Under the pieces are notes generated by a model. It had not been told where the DNA came from. It ran no database searches and saw only the letters and a list, made by a program, of their open reading frames with translations. The position numbers were made by a program, and so were the translations under genes. From Campylobacterales bacterium (lineage in GTDB: Bacteria; Campylobacterota; Campylobacteria; Campylobacterales; SZUA-545), in the NCBI GenBank assembly GCA_025800305.1, contig JAOXRY010000146.1, positions 1 through 6,025 on the forward strand: a DNA stretch of 6,025 nucleotides. Reading direction: 5' to 3'. Below, piece by piece: positions 5,245 through 6,025 of the stretch; within the stretch, counting starts at the first letter, position 1; each line of letters opens with the position of its first letter.

Positions 5245-6025
5245 GAAAAATCAACAACCTTATCAATCTTAATCATAATCTCATCAGTCTTTGTTAAAGC
5301 ATTGATGATTCTATTGTAGTGTTTCATATCAGATCTTGTAAGCTCTCTTCCAACTCTATCTTTAAGCCACTTCTGGGCTGGTTGGTAACCGCCTATGTAA
5401 AACTCCCAAGCTATTTGCGGGATGTTTACTATTGAGATCTTCTCATTGATTGAGAGGGAGACTTTTTCATCTGTAATTGTAAAATCTTTTTTATTGAGTT
5501 TATTGGTGATGGTCATCTCACCCTCACCACTGATGTCGATTACTCTTTCATCTAAGGTTTTATCTTCCAAAAGATGGATTCCTCGTAAGCTTTTGCCAAA
5601 CTCCACCAACTTCCAAAATGTTTTAGGATCTGGATATGGCACTCTTGGAAAATCTATTTTGAGAAACTCTTTGTATTTTTCTCTGTAAGCTGGGGAGTGA
5701 AGAACGGCGTAGATGTAGTCTAAAAGATCTATTGGAGAAAAACTCTCTTTGTTCTCTTCTTTCTCTGGCACAAACACTAAACCTAAATTTTCTTGGATCT
5801 CTTTTATGATTTCTGGGTTTAGGTTTGGGGTTCTTTGGTTTTCTAAGGTGTTATCATCTTGATAAAGATAGAGAGGAAAAGTATAATCATTACCAGTATT
5901 ACCTAAGTAATGTACACCTTTATTGGTAATTGTATTAGTTATTGAACAATGAGAATAACTGCTACCAGTGTACTGTCTATTTAAGATAAGACCAAAGCTA
6001 TTTTTTTTAAAAAGATGTTTCATAG
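5241..6025 (-). CDS. Type ISP restriction-modification enzyme, C-terminal specificity region (5' end outside window)
   Basis: The visible 261 codons are the C-terminus of a large single-chain restriction-modification enzyme of the type ISP (LlaGI-like) class, which joins nuclease, helicase-translocase, methyltransferase and target-recognition parts in one polypeptide. Two blocks identify the family's C-terminal domain: DYIYAVLHSPAYREKY (102-117) with FPRVPYP (125-131), and WEFYIGGYQPAQKWLKDR (206-223) followed by HYNRIINAL (235-243). Residue numbers count from the Met at 6023. That Met is internal: the frame stays open to the window edge, and its first residues (GLILNRQ, then FPLYLYQ at 49-55) match the interior of such enzymes. 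This part is expected to read the DNA target; the catalytic domains lie to the right of the window and cannot be checked. It ends with TGA overlapping the GTG of the PIN-like gene. An orphan methyltransferase of similar build is the main alternative. Confidence 0.87.
   Translation of the reverse strand, partial: MKHLFKKNSFGLILNRQYTGSSYSHCSITNTITNKGVHYLGNTGNDYTFPLYLYQDDNTLENQRTPNLNPEIIKEIQENLGLVFVPEKEENKESFSPIDLLDYIYAVLHSPAYREKYKEFLKIDFPRVPYPDPKTFWKLVEFGKSLRGIHLLEDKTLDERVIDISGEGEMTITNKLNKKDFTITDEKVSLSINEKISIVNIPQIAWEFYIGGYQPAQKWLKDRVGRELTRSDMKHYNRIINALTKTDEIMIKIDKVVDFS

Noticed and set aside
5422..5688. 88-residue plus-strand reading frame opposite the ISP gene
   Set aside because: Antisense shadow of a recognisable conserved domain; composition and lack of a start signal argue against coding.
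5241..6023. Complete 260-residue protein starting at the Met at 6023
   Set aside because: No stop precedes it before the window edge, no ribosome binding site can be judged, and the sequence matches the interior and end of a much larger ISP-type enzyme.

Overview
The window looks like a chromosomal segment of an AT-rich member of the Campylobacterota, of the Sulfurimonas or Arcobacter kind. The evidence is a histidine kinase with the HQWRQPLGA phospho-acceptor box common in that phylum, a probable menaquinone gene of the futalosine route, a shikimate kinase with the GKG-type P-loop I associate with that group, and low GC throughout. No database search was possible; all family names are recognised by eye.

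Layout. On the + strand, positions 2-694 hold the C-terminal half of a histidine kinase that enters from the left. It converges on a minus-strand gene run, and a perfect 13-bp-stem hairpin at 695-725 fills the gap and probably terminates both directions. All remaining genes are on the minus strand and are read from right to left: the C-terminal part of a type ISP restriction-modification enzyme (5241 to the window edge), a PIN-like nuclease candidate (4318-5244), a RhuM-family protein with a phospholipase-D-like C-terminus (3437-4261), shikimate kinase aroK (2902-3417), an aminofutalosine deaminase-family amidohydrolase (1590-2831) and the signal peptide peptidase SppA (727-1602).

There are two functional blocks. 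The left block (aroK, mqnF, sppA) is metabolic: aroK serves the shikimate pathway, whose product chorismate feeds the futalosine menaquinone route in which the deaminase acts, and sppA is translationally overlapped with the deaminase gene. The right block looks like genome defence: the ISP enzyme and the PIN-like gene overlap by GTGA, so they are probably translated together, and a rhuM-type gene of the sort often seen inside restriction loci follows 57 nt later. The coupled ISP plus PIN-like pair is the best candidate for an undescribed system here.

Two non-coding structures stand out: a GC-rich 54-bp element made of three adjacent mini-hairpins that exactly fills the space between aroK and the mqnF ribosome binding site (2848-2901), and a perfect 33-bp palindrome inside the rhuM reading frame (4060-4092). 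There is no gene-free stretch above 300 bases, and I saw no tRNA, rRNA, CRISPR array or insertion sequence.
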